Shown piece by piece: positions 51,830-61,191 of a stretch of 64,000 nucleotides of DNA (position 1 is its first letter; the number at the start of each line of letters is the position of its first letter). Under the pieces are notes generated by a model. It ran no database searches. It was not told where the DNA came from and saw only the letters and a list, made by a program, of their open reading frames with translations. Position numbers and translations under genes: made by a program. Origin of the DNA: Bacillota bacterium. Its GTDB lineage: Bacteria > Bacillota > Clostridia > Christensenellales > CAG-138. Location of the stretch: the NCBI GenBank assembly GCA_023435025.1, contig JAEYSE010000030.1, positions 1 to 64,000 of the forward strand, in the 5' to 3' direction.

Positions 51830-52360
51830 GTGAAGCAGGGATTGACGCATGTATACTACGGCGATGGCAAGGGAAAGACTACCGCCGCGCTTGGCTTGGG
51901 CCTGCGCGCATGGGGCTCTGGACGAAACGTGGTATTGGTGCAGTTTTTGAAGGATTTTCCCACCGGAGAGTTAAAGGCCCTCGAGGCGCTCAATGGCTTT
52001 ACGGTGCTGCGCGGCAAGGCGGTGGGCAAGCTCTTTTCCCGTGATATGAGTACGGAAGAAAAGAGCCTTACCAAAGCCATACATGATACGAATTTACAGC
52101 GTGCGGTTTCCCTAGTAGCCGACGGGAAGTGCGACCTCCTAATTTTGGACGAGGCGCTCGATGCGTTTCAACTTGGCCTGCTGGAAGAAACTCCGTTCAA
52201 AACGCTGGTCTGCAAAAAGCCGGAATATCTGGAGCTTGTCATCACCGGGCACACAGCAGTGGACTGGATACTAGAGCGCGCAGACTACATAACGGAAATG
52301 GTCAAGCGCAAGCATCCCTATGAAAGAGGTGTGCCCGCCAGAAAGGGCATAGAATTCTAA
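51830..52360 (+). CDS. cobO: Corrinoid adenosyltransferase (BtuR/CobO type)
   Basis: About 176 residues. The P-loop GDGKGKTTAALG near the N terminus, LVQFLKDFPTGE, and LLILDEALDAFQLGLL match the CobA/CobO/BtuR family, which transfers adenosine from ATP to cob(I)alamin precursors to make adenosylcobalamin. GTG 51830 was chosen because AAGGGG lies five to six bases upstream; the frame is open from 51785. A terminator follows. It is next to the XRE gene, with no other cobalamin gene nearby, so it is likely a salvage activity. Confidence 0.9.
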   Translation: MKQGLTHVYYGDGKGKTTAALGLGLRAWGSGRNVVLVQFLKDFPTGELKALEALNGFTVLRGKAVGKLFSRDMSTEEKSLTKAIHDTNLQRAVSLVADGKCDLLILDEALDAFQLGLLEETPFKTLVCKKPEYLELVITGHTAVDWILERADYITEMVKRKHPYERGVPARKGIEF

Positions 52361-52375
52361 ACGCCCCCATTATGC

Positions 52376-52400
52376 GCGGCTGTTCTTGGCCGCCTTTTTT
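52376..52400 (+). terminator. Terminator after the adenosyltransferase
   Basis: Stem GCGGC/GCCGC with an eight-base loop and a following run of six T. Confidence 0.75.
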
Positions 52401-52463
52401 CTTACCCGTGGTTATGGTATTGTGTATGTGTACCTATCTACATGAAACAAGGCGGGACGACCC

Positions 52464-54197
52464 ATGGAACAAAAAACATTAAGACGCCCGGTATCGCTTA
52501 GTTGGCGGCTCGTTACCATCGTGCTGCTGTGTTGGGTACTGCCTGTGTTGCTTATATTGGGGGCGGTGGGGGCCTATTCCTACTCACAGGTCAAGCAACA
52601 GATTGCGGATACCATTACGGTAAGCGCACAGAACGCCGCCAACATGGTAAAGGCCGGCATGGAAAACGCGCTCTCCGATTCGCGGGCAGCCTCCTACGAC
52701 CCGACCATACGCACGGCTTTCGCCGCCTACCAGGGCAACGGGGATAAGGTGGCGCTCTATGATACGCTGATCGACTATCTCACCCGCCAATATCGCTACA
52801 ACGACATGTTCACCACCACCATGCTGTTTTTCCGCGACGAGCCGGATAGCGTCTATTATATTAACAACATCGCCAACGCCAACGCATATGGGCTTGTACG
52901 CCAATATGTCGCCACCGTACACGATACCGTACAGTCCCTTTCAAATGACATCGGCACGAATATCCGCTTTGTCGCCTACGACGAAACGCTATATATGGTA
53001 CGAAACCTGGTGGACAGCTCCTTTGTGCCGTACGCCATGCTTGTGATGCAGATTGATAAAGCCGTGCTATTCCGGGAATTGACCGGTATTGTCTGGCTGA
53101 CTGACGCCACCGTAACGCTGGACGGCGCATCCGTCACAGTATTTGGCACGGGCGCAAAGGCGCCGGAAAACGGCAAATCCATCAACGACATGCAGTATGA
53201 GGAGAAAGACGGCCTGATAACGGTTGGGCTCACGCAAAAGCTGGAACAGCACAACGTAACCTACCTTCTCCGGATGGACAGCACCAATCTTCTTGATCAA
53301 TTATCCAACATGCAGAAGCTGCTGCTTCCCATCAGTATATTCGTAGTGCCGCTGCTCTTAATCGCGCTGTTTGCGTTCAACCGGCTGGTTTCGCGACCGG
53401 TGGAACGTCTGGTTGAAGCCGCGTCCATCATTGAAAAAGGCGAACTGGGTTATCAGGCAGCCGATCTTCCTTCCAGCCTGGAATTCCGTTATCTTTACGA
53501 GCGGTTCAACAGCATGTCCATGAGCATGAAGGAGCAGTTTGAGCGAAGCTATTACGAGCAGCTTGCCCTGCAGGATTCCCGCATGAAGGCCCTGCAATCC
53601 CAGATCAATCCGCACTTTTTAAACAACACACTTGAGATCATCAACTGGGAAGCCAGAATGGCAGGCAATCTGAACGTTTCTAAAATGATCGAGGCACTCT
53701 CCACGCTGCTTTCCGCCGCCACCGCGCGCGGCGGCAACCCCATGACACATTTGAGCGAGGAACTTGCGTTTGTAGACGCATATCTCTACATTATCTCCGT
53801 GCGCATGGGGAAGCGATTGCATGTTGTAAAGGAAATCGATGAAGAGCTGCTGTCCTTGCTTGTTCCGCGTCTTATCATGCAGCCGGTAGTGGAAAACGCG
53901 GTGGAGCACGGCATTACTCCGCGTCAGCGCGGCACGCTGACTTTGCGCGTGTACGCGCAGGGCGAGACGTTACGCCTGGAAGTGGAAAACGACGGGGGCA
54001 TGAGCGACGCGGATAAGGTTGCCATCCTGCGTCTGCTTACTGAGGAAACCCAGGAAGAGGATGTCTCAAAGCCCGGCCAGGTGGGCATACGCAACGTGAA
54101 CCAACGTCTAAAACTCCTCTACGGCAGCGGCGCAGGGCTTACGATTGAAGAGACGGATAAGGGCAACACGCTTGCGCGCATTTCACTCCCCCTATAA
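52464..54197 (+). CDS. YesM-type sensor histidine kinase
   Basis: A 577-residue membrane kinase. Membrane helix at about 15-37, an extracytoplasmic sensor domain to about 285, a second helix at 288-310, HAMP, then the His_kinase region with QSQINPHFLNNTLE carrying the phospho-histidine. The ATPase domain has VVENAVEHGI and the glycine-rich GQVGIRNVNQRL. It probably senses sugar or the binding protein and passes phosphate to the YesN-type regulator at 57881. The importer genes lie between the two, the usual layout for these systems. Confidence 0.92.
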   Translation: MEQKTLRRPVSLSWRLVTIVLLCWVLPVLLILGAVGAYSYSQVKQQIADTITVSAQNAANMVKAGMENALSDSRAASYDPTIRTAFAAYQGNGDKVALYDTLIDYLTRQYRYNDMFTTTMLFFRDEPDSVYYINNIANANAYGLVRQYVATVHDTVQSLSNDIGTNIRFVAYDETLYMVRNLVDSSFVPYAMLVMQIDKAVLFRELTGIVWLTDATVTLDGASVTVFGTGAKAPENGKSINDMQYEEKDGLITVGLTQKLEQHNVTYLLRMDSTNLLDQLSNMQKLLLPISIFVVPLLLIALFAFNRLVSRPVERLVEAASIIEKGELGYQAADLPSSLEFRYLYERFNSMSMSMKEQFERSYYEQLALQDSRMKALQSQINPHFLNNTLEIINWEARMAGNLNVSKMIEALSTLLSAATARGGNPMTHLSEELAFVDAYLYIISVRMGKRLHVVKEIDEELLSLLVPRLIMQPVVENAVEHGITPRQRGTLTLRVYAQGETLRLEVENDGGMSDADKVAILRLLTEETQEEDVSKPGQVGIRNVNQRLKLLYGSGAGLTIEETDKGNTLARISLPL

Positions 54198-54346
54198 ATA
54201 GTTGCCATGAAATGGCGCAACGAGCGTCAAAAAAGAGCAATCGGAGCAATTCTGATGTTCCCCTGATGCATATAAAATATAGTTGTCTTACACAAGACGC
54301 GCATCTTCTATTCATATCCAAATATCGAAAATGGAGGACAAGGTAA

Positions 54347-55675
54347 ATGAAGAAACTGTTTGCTCTGTTACTCGCAGCGCTCATGCTTGTGTTGTCCTTT
54401 GGCTGCACCCCGACCCCCGCGGCAGCCGAACCCACCGCTGCTCCCGTAGCCACGGAGGCGCCCGCCCCCGAGCCGACCGAAGCGGCCAAAGGCCCCGTCG
54501 AGCTGGTGGTCGTGACCTCTTACGGCGGGGATGACGGCAACCGCCAAAATTACCTAGACAGTGTCGCAGCCTATGAAACGGCCAGCGGCAATAAGGTTCT
54601 CGACGCTTCCGCCACCTCCAACGAGGAATGGAAAGCCAAGGTCATGACGGACTTTGAAACCGGTGCCGAACCCGACGTTCTCTTCTATTTCTCAGGCGTT
54701 GACGCCAACAAGATCGTGGAAGCCGGCAAGGTCGTCTCCATTGACGAGATCCGCGCCGAATTCCCGGATTACGCTTCCAACATGAAGGACTCCATGCTGC
54801 AGGCTTCCCCCGCGGACGGCAAGAAATACACCGTGCCCGTGAACGGCTACTGGGAAGGCCTGTTTGTCAACAAGAAAGTGCTTGCGGACTCCGGCGTTGC
54901 CGTACCGGGTGCTGACTACACTTGGGAACAGTTCCTCAAGGATTGCGAAGCCATCAAGGCCAAGGGCTATACCCCCATCGCCGTTTCCCTGCAGGAAGTT
55001 CCGCACTACTGGTTTGAGTTCACCATATTGAACCATGGCAACGTCGTCAACCACACCGGTCTGCCTGCAAGTGCGACAGATGAAGTTGGGCAGAAGTGGG
55101 CATTGGGCCTTGACGATATCACGGCGCTCTACAAGGCCGGTTACCTGCCCAAGAACACACTGACTGCAACGGACGCCGAAACCGTCCAAATGATGGCGGA
55201 CAATCAGGCTGCATTCCTCATCGACGGCAGCTGGAAGATCGGCTGGTTCGTGGACAACGCCGCCAGCATCGATGATTTCACCGTGACCTATGTGCCCGGC
55301 GCAGGCGAGCGCAAGGCGACCGATATCATCGGAGGCCTCTCCATGGGCTACTACATCACCCGCAAAGCGTGGGACGATCCGGCCAAACGTGAAGCTGCAG
55401 TGCAGTTCGTAACGGCCATGACGTCGGATGAAGTGGTAAGTATGTTCGGCGCCACCGCAATCACCGCGCTCAAGAATGGCACCGTCCCGCCCGCCGACGC
55501 AAATAGCCTGGTCAAAGACGCTCTCGCCATGACCAAGGGCGCCACCGGTATCTCCGGGGCAACACAGGACGGCTTGAAGGCGGAAGGACGTGCGGACCTC
55601 TTTGCCAATATCAAGAACATCGTGGAAGGCAAAATCACCGCGGCCGACGCCATTACAAGCGCCCTTTCCAAGTAA
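54347..55675 (+). CDS. Sugar ABC importer binding lipoprotein (family 1)
   Basis: A 442-residue extracytoplasmic solute-binding protein. The signal peptide ends with LSFGC (about Cys20), followed by a Pro/Ala/Thr/Glu tether. VPVNGYWEGLFVNKKVL and the DNQAAFLIDGSWKIGWF stretch are typical of oligosaccharide binding proteins. Context (chitobiose phosphorylase downstream) suggests N,N'-diacetylchitobiose or chitooligosaccharide binding. The start follows GGAGGACAAGG. Confidence 0.9.
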   Translation: MKKLFALLLAALMLVLSFGCTPTPAAAEPTAAPVATEAPAPEPTEAAKGPVELVVVTSYGGDDGNRQNYLDSVAAYETASGNKVLDASATSNEEWKAKVMTDFETGAEPDVLFYFSGVDANKIVEAGKVVSIDEIRAEFPDYASNMKDSMLQASPADGKKYTVPVNGYWEGLFVNKKVLADSGVAVPGADYTWEQFLKDCEAIKAKGYTPIAVSLQEVPHYWFEFTILNHGNVVNHTGLPASATDEVGQKWALGLDDITALYKAGYLPKNTLTATDAETVQMMADNQAAFLIDGSWKIGWFVDNAASIDDFTVTYVPGAGERKATDIIGGLSMGYYITRKAWDDPAKREAAVQFVTAMTSDEVVSMFGATAITALKNGTVPPADANSLVKDALAMTKGATGISGATQDGLKAEGRADLFANIKNIVEGKITAADAITSALSK

Positions 55676-55794
55676 CGCCGCCAACCCACAGGGAGGGTAT
55701 GAACAAGCGGGGCTGTCCGGGCACACCCGGGCAGCCCTTTTCCCAGTAGGCACTGACTGAATCTGTGCTTACCTAAGCCTTAGAGGATGACGAC

Positions 55795-56691
55795 ATGAAC
55801 AATACCTCCACTATATTTAAAAAAAAGTCGCCCTTATTCTTTTTTCTGCTTCCGGCGCTTGCATTTCTTGCGCTGTACCTGTTTTACCCGTTTGTGATGA
55901 ACGTCATCAACAGCTTTTCCCACATTTCAGGTCTGGGCACGGCCGCCGAAGGGCTCAACGACCCGTGGTACCTCAACTATGAAAAGCTTTTTCTTGACCC
56001 CCAGATGGCCACAGCCCTCAAAAACAGCTTGCTTTTGATGGTGTGCACCATCGTATTCCAGGTAGGCATCGCGCTTGTGCTTGCGCTTCTGGTAGATAAC
56101 ATCCGGCGTGGGCATGAGTTTTTCCGCACGGTTTATTTCTTCCCCATCGTCATCAGCGCCACGGCGCTCGGCCTTTTATTTAACCTGATATTTCTTTATA
56201 ACGGCGGTATGCTCAATCAGCTGCTGCAAAAAGTATTCGGCTTAACCGAGTTTATCGACTGGAAAGATGAAACCCACTATCTTTTCACCATGTTCTCGCC
56301 TGTGATGTGGCAGTACGTCGGGTTTTATTTTGTCATACTAATTACAGGGCTCAACAACATCTCCCCTGAAATTTATGAGGCCGCGCAATTGGATGGCGCA
56401 AGCGGATGGAAGCGGGTGCGCTATGTGACGTTACCGCTACTCCACAACGTGCTTTGCACCTGCCTTGTGCTCGCGATTACCGGCGCGCTCAAAGCGTTTG
56501 ACCTTCCCTGGGTGATGATGGGCTCCGGAATTCCCATGGACAGATCGTGGCTGACAGGCACGTATATGTATAACCAGACATTCCTTCGTGCGGATGTGGA
56601 CTACGGCTCCACAATCGCCATCGTGATTGTGGTGCTGGGCGTGGCGATCTCTAAGCTGGCCAACAAAGCATTCAAGGAAAAGGACTATTGA
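55795..56691 (+). CDS. Sugar ABC importer permease (MalF-like)
   Basis: A 298-residue membrane protein with six hydrophobic segments. The cytoplasmic loop EAAQLDGASGWKRVRYVTLPLL (read as EAAxLDGA...P) is the MalF/MalG family contact site for the ATPase. No ATPase gene is present in the cluster, so it probably uses a shared MsmK-type ATPase encoded elsewhere. Start ATG follows AGAGGA. Confidence 0.92.
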   Translation: MNNTSTIFKKKSPLFFFLLPALAFLALYLFYPFVMNVINSFSHISGLGTAAEGLNDPWYLNYEKLFLDPQMATALKNSLLLMVCTIVFQVGIALVLALLVDNIRRGHEFFRTVYFFPIVISATALGLLFNLIFLYNGGMLNQLLQKVFGLTEFIDWKDETHYLFTMFSPVMWQYVGFYFVILITGLNNISPEIYEAAQLDGASGWKRVRYVTLPLLHNVLCTCLVLAITGALKAFDLPWVMMGSGIPMDRSWLTGTYMYNQTFLRADVDYGSTIAIVIVVLGVAISKLANKAFKEKDY

Positions 56692-56692
56692 T

Positions 56693-57586
56693 ATGGAACT
56701 GCAAACAGATACGAAGCCCATCGTGAGAAGGCGCCGCGTTTCTTGGCCCCGGGCGCTCACATACATCCCACTAAGCGTATGGGCGCTCACCACCATATAC
56801 CCGTTCTTCTGGGTCATCATCAATTCCTTCCGTGTCCGGGGCGAGATCCGCTCGGACAGCTTTTCCATACCCTGGCCGTGGCTGCCCTCCTTTACGCTGG
56901 ACAATTATACAACAGCGTTTGAGCGTGCGGATATGGTGACCGCCTATCGCAATAGCCTTTTAATCTCAGTCACTGTTACGCTGGTTGTGGTGATACTTGC
57001 CGGGCTTGCCGCTTATGGCATGGTCCGCTACGAGTTCAAGGGCAAGAAACTGCTCCACTCCCTTATTATCGCCAGTATGATGTTCCCGGTGTTCTCTACC
57101 ATTATCCCGGTGTTCCGCATGGAGGTTGCGCTGGGAATTGCGGGCACCACCAACACGTGGCTTTCACTTTTAGCTACGGCGCTGCCGCAGATCGCGGGGA
57201 ATTTATCGTTTGCGATTGTGGTGCTGATGGGCTTTATCCGCTCGCTGCCTGTGGATATGGAAGAAGCGGCTTACTTAGACGGCTGCAACGTGTTCCAGAT
57301 TTATTTTAAAATCATTATGCCGGTGGCGCGGCCCTCGTTTGCAACGGTTGCGATATTCTCCTTCCTATGGTCGTATAACGACCTGTTCACGCAGATGTTC
57401 TTTCTGCGCCTGCCCAACCAGCGGACGATTACGCTGCTGTTAAACGAAATCAGCTCCCAGGCGGGCGTCAACTACGGCTTTATGGCGGCGGCGGTGGTCG
57501 TGGTGGTGATTCCGGTTGTGCTGGTATATATCCTGCTGCAGAAGAATATCATTAAGGGTTTGACCGCGGGGGCAATCAAGGGATAA
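56693..57586 (+). CDS. Sugar ABC importer permease (MalG-like)
   Basis: About 297 residues with six membrane helices. The ATPase-contact loop is EEAAYLDGCNVFQIYFKIIMP. ATG 56693 follows the previous stop by one base, so the permeases are translationally coupled; the frame is open from 56627 inside the preceding gene. Works with the MalF-like permease and the binding lipoprotein. The C terminus ends NIIKGLTAGAIKG, as usual for MalG proteins. Confidence 0.92.
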   Translation: MELQTDTKPIVRRRRVSWPRALTYIPLSVWALTTIYPFFWVIINSFRVRGEIRSDSFSIPWPWLPSFTLDNYTTAFERADMVTAYRNSLLISVTVTLVVVILAGLAAYGMVRYEFKGKKLLHSLIIASMMFPVFSTIIPVFRMEVALGIAGTTNTWLSLLATALPQIAGNLSFAIVVLMGFIRSLPVDMEEAAYLDGCNVFQIYFKIIMPVARPSFATVAIFSFLWSYNDLFTQMFFLRLPNQRTITLLLNEISSQAGVNYGFMAAAVVVVVIPVVLVYILLQKNIIKGLTAGAIKG

Positions 57587-57880
57587 ATCTTTCATACAGG
57601 GGCTTTGCCCCTAACCCCACTCAAGGGACACGTCCCTTGAGAATCCCCTTTGGGTTTTTAGGGCCGTTACGGCCCTAAACGGAGGTTTGGGGGGACGTAG
57701 CCACGCGCCGCCTGTGGCGGAAGAAGCGCAGCGTAGTCCCAGTGAGCAAGGGAGCATATGCGACCATTGCGAACTGTGGGGCCAGCGCCTCCAACGTACC
57801 ATTTATCATCAAGGTCCGCATCTTTCCCGCAGGAAAGATGTTTTCATATGTGGTAAAATGTGTGTGTGGAGGTGAAATGT
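57587..57880. repeat. Chain of palindromes between permease and regulator
   Basis: The gap is packed with hairpins: AGGGGC-TTT-GCCCCT (57598-57612), TCAAGGGAC-AC-GTCCCTTGA (57621-57640), TTTAGGGCCG-TTA-CGGCCCTAAA (57657-57679), CCGCC-TGT-GGCGG (57708-57720) and CATCTTTCC-CGCA-GGAAAGATG plus TTTT (57819-57844). The last looks like an intrinsic terminator. The rest resembles an intergenic palindromic repeat element of the kind scattered in Clostridia. No gene is supported here. Confidence 0.65.
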
Positions 57881-58651
57881 ATGTGGAAAGTGGCGCTCAT
57901 TGACGACGAAGAGATCATCGTCGAAGGGCTCAGGCGCATCGTGCCCTGGGAACGCTACAGTTGCGAGGTGGTCACCACCGCATACAACGCCGCGGAAGGC
58001 GAGCGCGCCATCCGCACGCATACGCCCGACATCGTGGTGACGGACATCAAAATGCCGGATGCGGACGGGCTGACCATGCTCGCCGGGATTCGCAGCGAGT
58101 TTCCGGACATGCAGATTATCGTGCTTTCCGGCCATAGCGATTTTGCGTACGCGCAGCAGGCCATATGCCTTGGCGTGCGCCGCTTTTTATTGAAGCCCTC
58201 CAAAATGGAGGAAATCGAGGAAGCGCTTCTTTGCGTAACAACGTATTTAAGCGGCAAGGGCAATGACACGGAGGAGGAAACGGCGGAGGAACAACTCTCG
58301 GGCGCAGGCAGCTATGTGGTGCGCCAGGCGGCGGCGTATATGGAAGAGCATTATGCCGAGCGGCTGACTCTGCAGACAGTGGCAGAGCACTGCTATGTGT
58401 CTCAGTGGCATCTTTCCAAGCTGCTGAACAAGCACGCGAGCCAGTCCTTCTATGATCTGTTGAACGCCATTCGCATCAATCGCGCGCGGGAAATGTTGAA
58501 GGACCCGAGCCTGAAAATCAACGAAATCTGCGAACTGACGGGCTACGCGGATACCGCGCACTTTGCACGGGTATTCAAGCGCATCGCGGGCATGAGCGCA
58601 AACGAATATCGGAACACGATATGCCGCTTCAAGGCCAAGCCGCAACAATAA
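57881..58651 (+). CDS. YesN-type response regulator with AraC output
   Basis: About 256 residues. N-terminal receiver (residues 1-120) with acidic pocket DDEE, phospho-acceptor in VVTDIKMPD and the signature lysine in LLKPSKMEE. C-terminal AraC-type double helix-turn-helix (about 155-250: LTLQTVAEHCYVSQWHLSKLL and INEICELTGYADTAHFARVF). It should activate the chitobiose genes when phosphorylated by the kinase at 52464. ATG 57881 follows GGAGGTG. Confidence 0.93.
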   Translation: MWKVALIDDEEIIVEGLRRIVPWERYSCEVVTTAYNAAEGERAIRTHTPDIVVTDIKMPDADGLTMLAGIRSEFPDMQIIVLSGHSDFAYAQQAICLGVRRFLLKPSKMEEIEEALLCVTTYLSGKGNDTEEETAEEQLSGAGSYVVRQAAAYMEEHYAERLTLQTVAEHCYVSQWHLSKLLNKHASQSFYDLLNAIRINRAREMLKDPSLKINEICELTGYADTAHFARVFKRIAGMSANEYRNTICRFKAKPQQ

Positions 58652-58799
58652 CATTCAAAATATGACATCAATAAAACCCGACAAGCAGAAGCAAATAATC
58701 GCAGCCTGAGCACTTTTTAAATGTTTGGGCGGCGATTTATACTTTATGTAGATATCATAGAGGCGCATGCCTTTTACACAAAAAATGCCGGAGGAATGC

Positions 58800-61187
58800 A
58801 TGAAATACGGCCATTTTGATAGCAACGCAAAAGAGTATGTCATAGACCGCGTGGACCTGCCCGTCTCCTGGACCAACTACATCGGCACGAAAGACATGTG
58901 CGGCGTATTCAACCATACGGCGGGGGGATATCTGTTTTACAAAACCCCGGAATACCACCGCATTACGCGCTTTCGCCCGAACGGCGTGCCCATGGACGGC
59001 CCGGGGCATTATGTGTACCTGCGGGATGATGATACGGGTGAATACTGGAGCATCTCCTGGCAGCCGGTGGGGAAGCCGCTCGAGAAAGCACAATACTCCT
59101 GCCGCCACGGGCTTTCTTATACCGTTTATACGTGCGAGTACAACGGCATCCGCGCAACCAAGAAGCTTTCCGCGGCAATGGACGACCCTGTGGAGATCTG
59201 GGATATCACGCTCATAAACACAAGCGGTCGGCCGCGTAATATCAGCGTATTTTCATATTGTGAATTCTCGTTCCACCACATCGCCATGGACAACCAGAAT
59301 TTCCAGATGAGCCTGTATGCGGCGGGTTCACGTTACGAAAGCGGCGTGATTGAACACGACCTCTACTACGAGGAAAACGGCTTCCAGTTCTTTGCCGCAA
59401 GCTTTGAGCCCGACGGCTTTGACTGCCTACGGGACAGCTTTATAGGACCCTACCGCACGGAACGCAACCCGGCGGCGGTGGAGCGCGGGGAATGTTCGGG
59501 CAGCTATGAAAAGGGCGGCAACCACTGCGGCGCGCTGCACAAAAAGTTTGCACTGAGTGCAGAGGAAACAACGCGCTTTTTCTTCCTGCTGGGCGAAGGG
59601 CGAGTGGAAGCGGGCGTAAATATGCGCGAGAAATACGGCAACGCGCAAGCCGTGGATGCACAGGGGAATAAGCTTGCAGCATTCTGGGAAGAAAGGCTTT
59701 CCCGTTTGCAGGTTGTAACCCCCAACCCGGGCATGAACGAACTACTAAACATCTGGACGCTGTACCAGAGTGAAATTAACGTGCTGTTCTCCCGCTTTTC
59801 CTCCTTCATAGAGGTGGGTGGACGCACTGGCCTGGGGTACCGCGATACCGCCCAGGACGCCATGACCATACCGCACTCCGAACCGGAGGGCTGCAAGCTG
59901 CGCATCCTGCAGCTGATGCGCGCGCTCACCTCCCATGGCTACGGCCTGCACCTATTTGAGCCAAGGTGGTTCGAGCCTGAGGAAGAGAAACCCTTCAAAT
60001 CCCCCACCGTCATTCCGACGCCGGAAAAATCAAGCTATGTGCATGGGTTAAAGGATGCCTGTTCCGACGACGCGCTATGGCTTGTTGGCGCGGTGGTGAA
60101 CTATGTGAAGGAAACGGGGGATTTTGAACTCCTTTCCACCGTGCTTCCCTATGCGGACGAAGGCGAGGACACCATATACGGCCACTTAAAGCGCATCCTG
60201 CTGTTCACCGCGCGGGAAACCGGCCCCAACGGCATTGCAAAGGGGCTGCGGGCGGACTGGAACGACTGCCTGAATTTGGGCGGCGGTGAGAGTGCGATGG
60301 TGAGCTTTTTGCATTACTGGGCGCTGATTCAGTTCGTGGAGCTTGCTGAGCATTTGGGGCGGAAAGAGGATGCAAGCTATTTTTCCGCTATGGCCCGTGA
60401 CGTCAGGCGCCGCTCTGAGGAAGTGTTGTGGGACGGCGCGTGGTACATCCGGGGCATCACGGCGGACGGGCGCAAAATAGGTACTTCCGGGGATAAAGAG
60501 GGCAAGGTGCACCTGGAGAGCAACGCATGGGCGGTGCTCTCCGGCGCAGCCTCTCCCGAGCGCGGTAGACTCTGCATGAACGCAGTCCGGGAATATCTCT
60601 TTACGGAATACGGCCTGATGCTCAACGCACCGCCCTACACCGAGCCCGACGAGGGGATCGGCTTTGTGACCCGCGTGTATCCGGGCGTAAAGGAAAACGG
60701 CGCGATATTCTCCCACCCCAACCCGTGGGCGTGGGCGGCAGAATGCATATTGGGCCGCGGGGATACCGCCATGACGTATTACGACGCGCTCTCCCCCTAT
60801 AACCAGAACGATAAAATAGAGATTCGCCAGGCCGAGCCTTACACCTACTGCCAATTTGTCATGGGGCGCGCGCATACGGCATTTGGCCGGGCGCGGCATC
60901 CGTTTATGACGGGCAGCGCGGGCTGGGCATATTTTAGCGCCACGCAATACATGCTGGGCATCAAGCCGGGGTTTGACGGGTTAACTGTAGACCCTTGTAT
61001 CCCGAAAGACTGGAAGGGCTTTTCCATCACGCGAGTCTACCGTGGCGCAACCTACCACATCCAAGTCAGCAACCCGCGCGGCGTGGAAAAGGGAGTAAAG
61101 TCCATTACCATCGACGGGCAGCGGGTGGAAAAAATCCCGCTCATCAATCGTGGCGAAGCGTGCGATATCGCAATCGAAATGGGGTAA
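58800..61187 (+). CDS. chbP: N,N'-diacetylchitobiose phosphorylase (GH94)
   Basis: A 795-residue GH94 inverting phosphorylase. It splits (GlcNAc)2 with phosphate into GlcNAc-1-phosphate and GlcNAc, saving ATP. The catalytic acid is Asp489 in GLRADWNDCLNLGGGE. Sequence throughout resembles Vibrio ChbP: MKYGHFDSNAKEYVI start, GRTGLGYRDTAQDA, VKENGAIFSHPNPWAW and SGWAYF. This similarity is stronger than to cellobiose phosphorylases. ATG 58800 has GGAGGA upstream. The following mutase and NagB process GlcNAc-1-phosphate. It has no signal peptide, so the disaccharide must first be imported. Confidence 0.9.
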   Translation: MKYGHFDSNAKEYVIDRVDLPVSWTNYIGTKDMCGVFNHTAGGYLFYKTPEYHRITRFRPNGVPMDGPGHYVYLRDDDTGEYWSISWQPVGKPLEKAQYSCRHGLSYTVYTCEYNGIRATKKLSAAMDDPVEIWDITLINTSGRPRNISVFSYCEFSFHHIAMDNQNFQMSLYAAGSRYESGVIEHDLYYEENGFQFFAASFEPDGFDCLRDSFIGPYRTERNPAAVERGECSGSYEKGGNHCGALHKKFALSAEETTRFFFLLGEGRVEAGVNMREKYGNAQAVDAQGNKLAAFWEERLSRLQVVTPNPGMNELLNIWTLYQSEINVLFSRFSSFIEVGGRTGLGYRDTAQDAMTIPHSEPEGCKLRILQLMRALTSHGYGLHLFEPRWFEPEEEKPFKSPTVIPTPEKSSYVHGLKDACSDDALWLVGAVVNYVKETGDFELLSTVLPYADEGEDTIYGHLKRILLFTARETGPNGIAKGLRADWNDCLNLGGGESAMVSFLHYWALIQFVELAEHLGRKEDASYFSAMARDVRRRSEEVLWDGAWYIRGITADGRKIGTSGDKEGKVHLESNAWAVLSGAASPERGRLCMNAVREYLFTEYGLMLNAPPYTEPDEGIGFVTRVYPGVKENGAIFSHPNPWAWAAECILGRGDTAMTYYDALSPYNQNDKIEIRQAEPYTYCQFVMGRAHTAFGRARHPFMTGSAGWAYFSATQYMLGIKPGFDGLTVDPCIPKDWKGFSITRVYRGATYHIQVSNPRGVEKGVKSITIDGQRVEKIPLINRGEACDIAIEMG

Positions 61188-61191
61188 CACT

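Noticed and set aside
54692..55753. 353-residue minus-strand open frame
   Set aside because: Antisense to the sugar-binding lipoprotein, rich in Gly/Arg/His with no domain; the lipoprotein has clear signals.
57611..57802. 63-residue minus-strand frame
   Set aside because: It is a translation of the palindromic intergenic element, not a gene.
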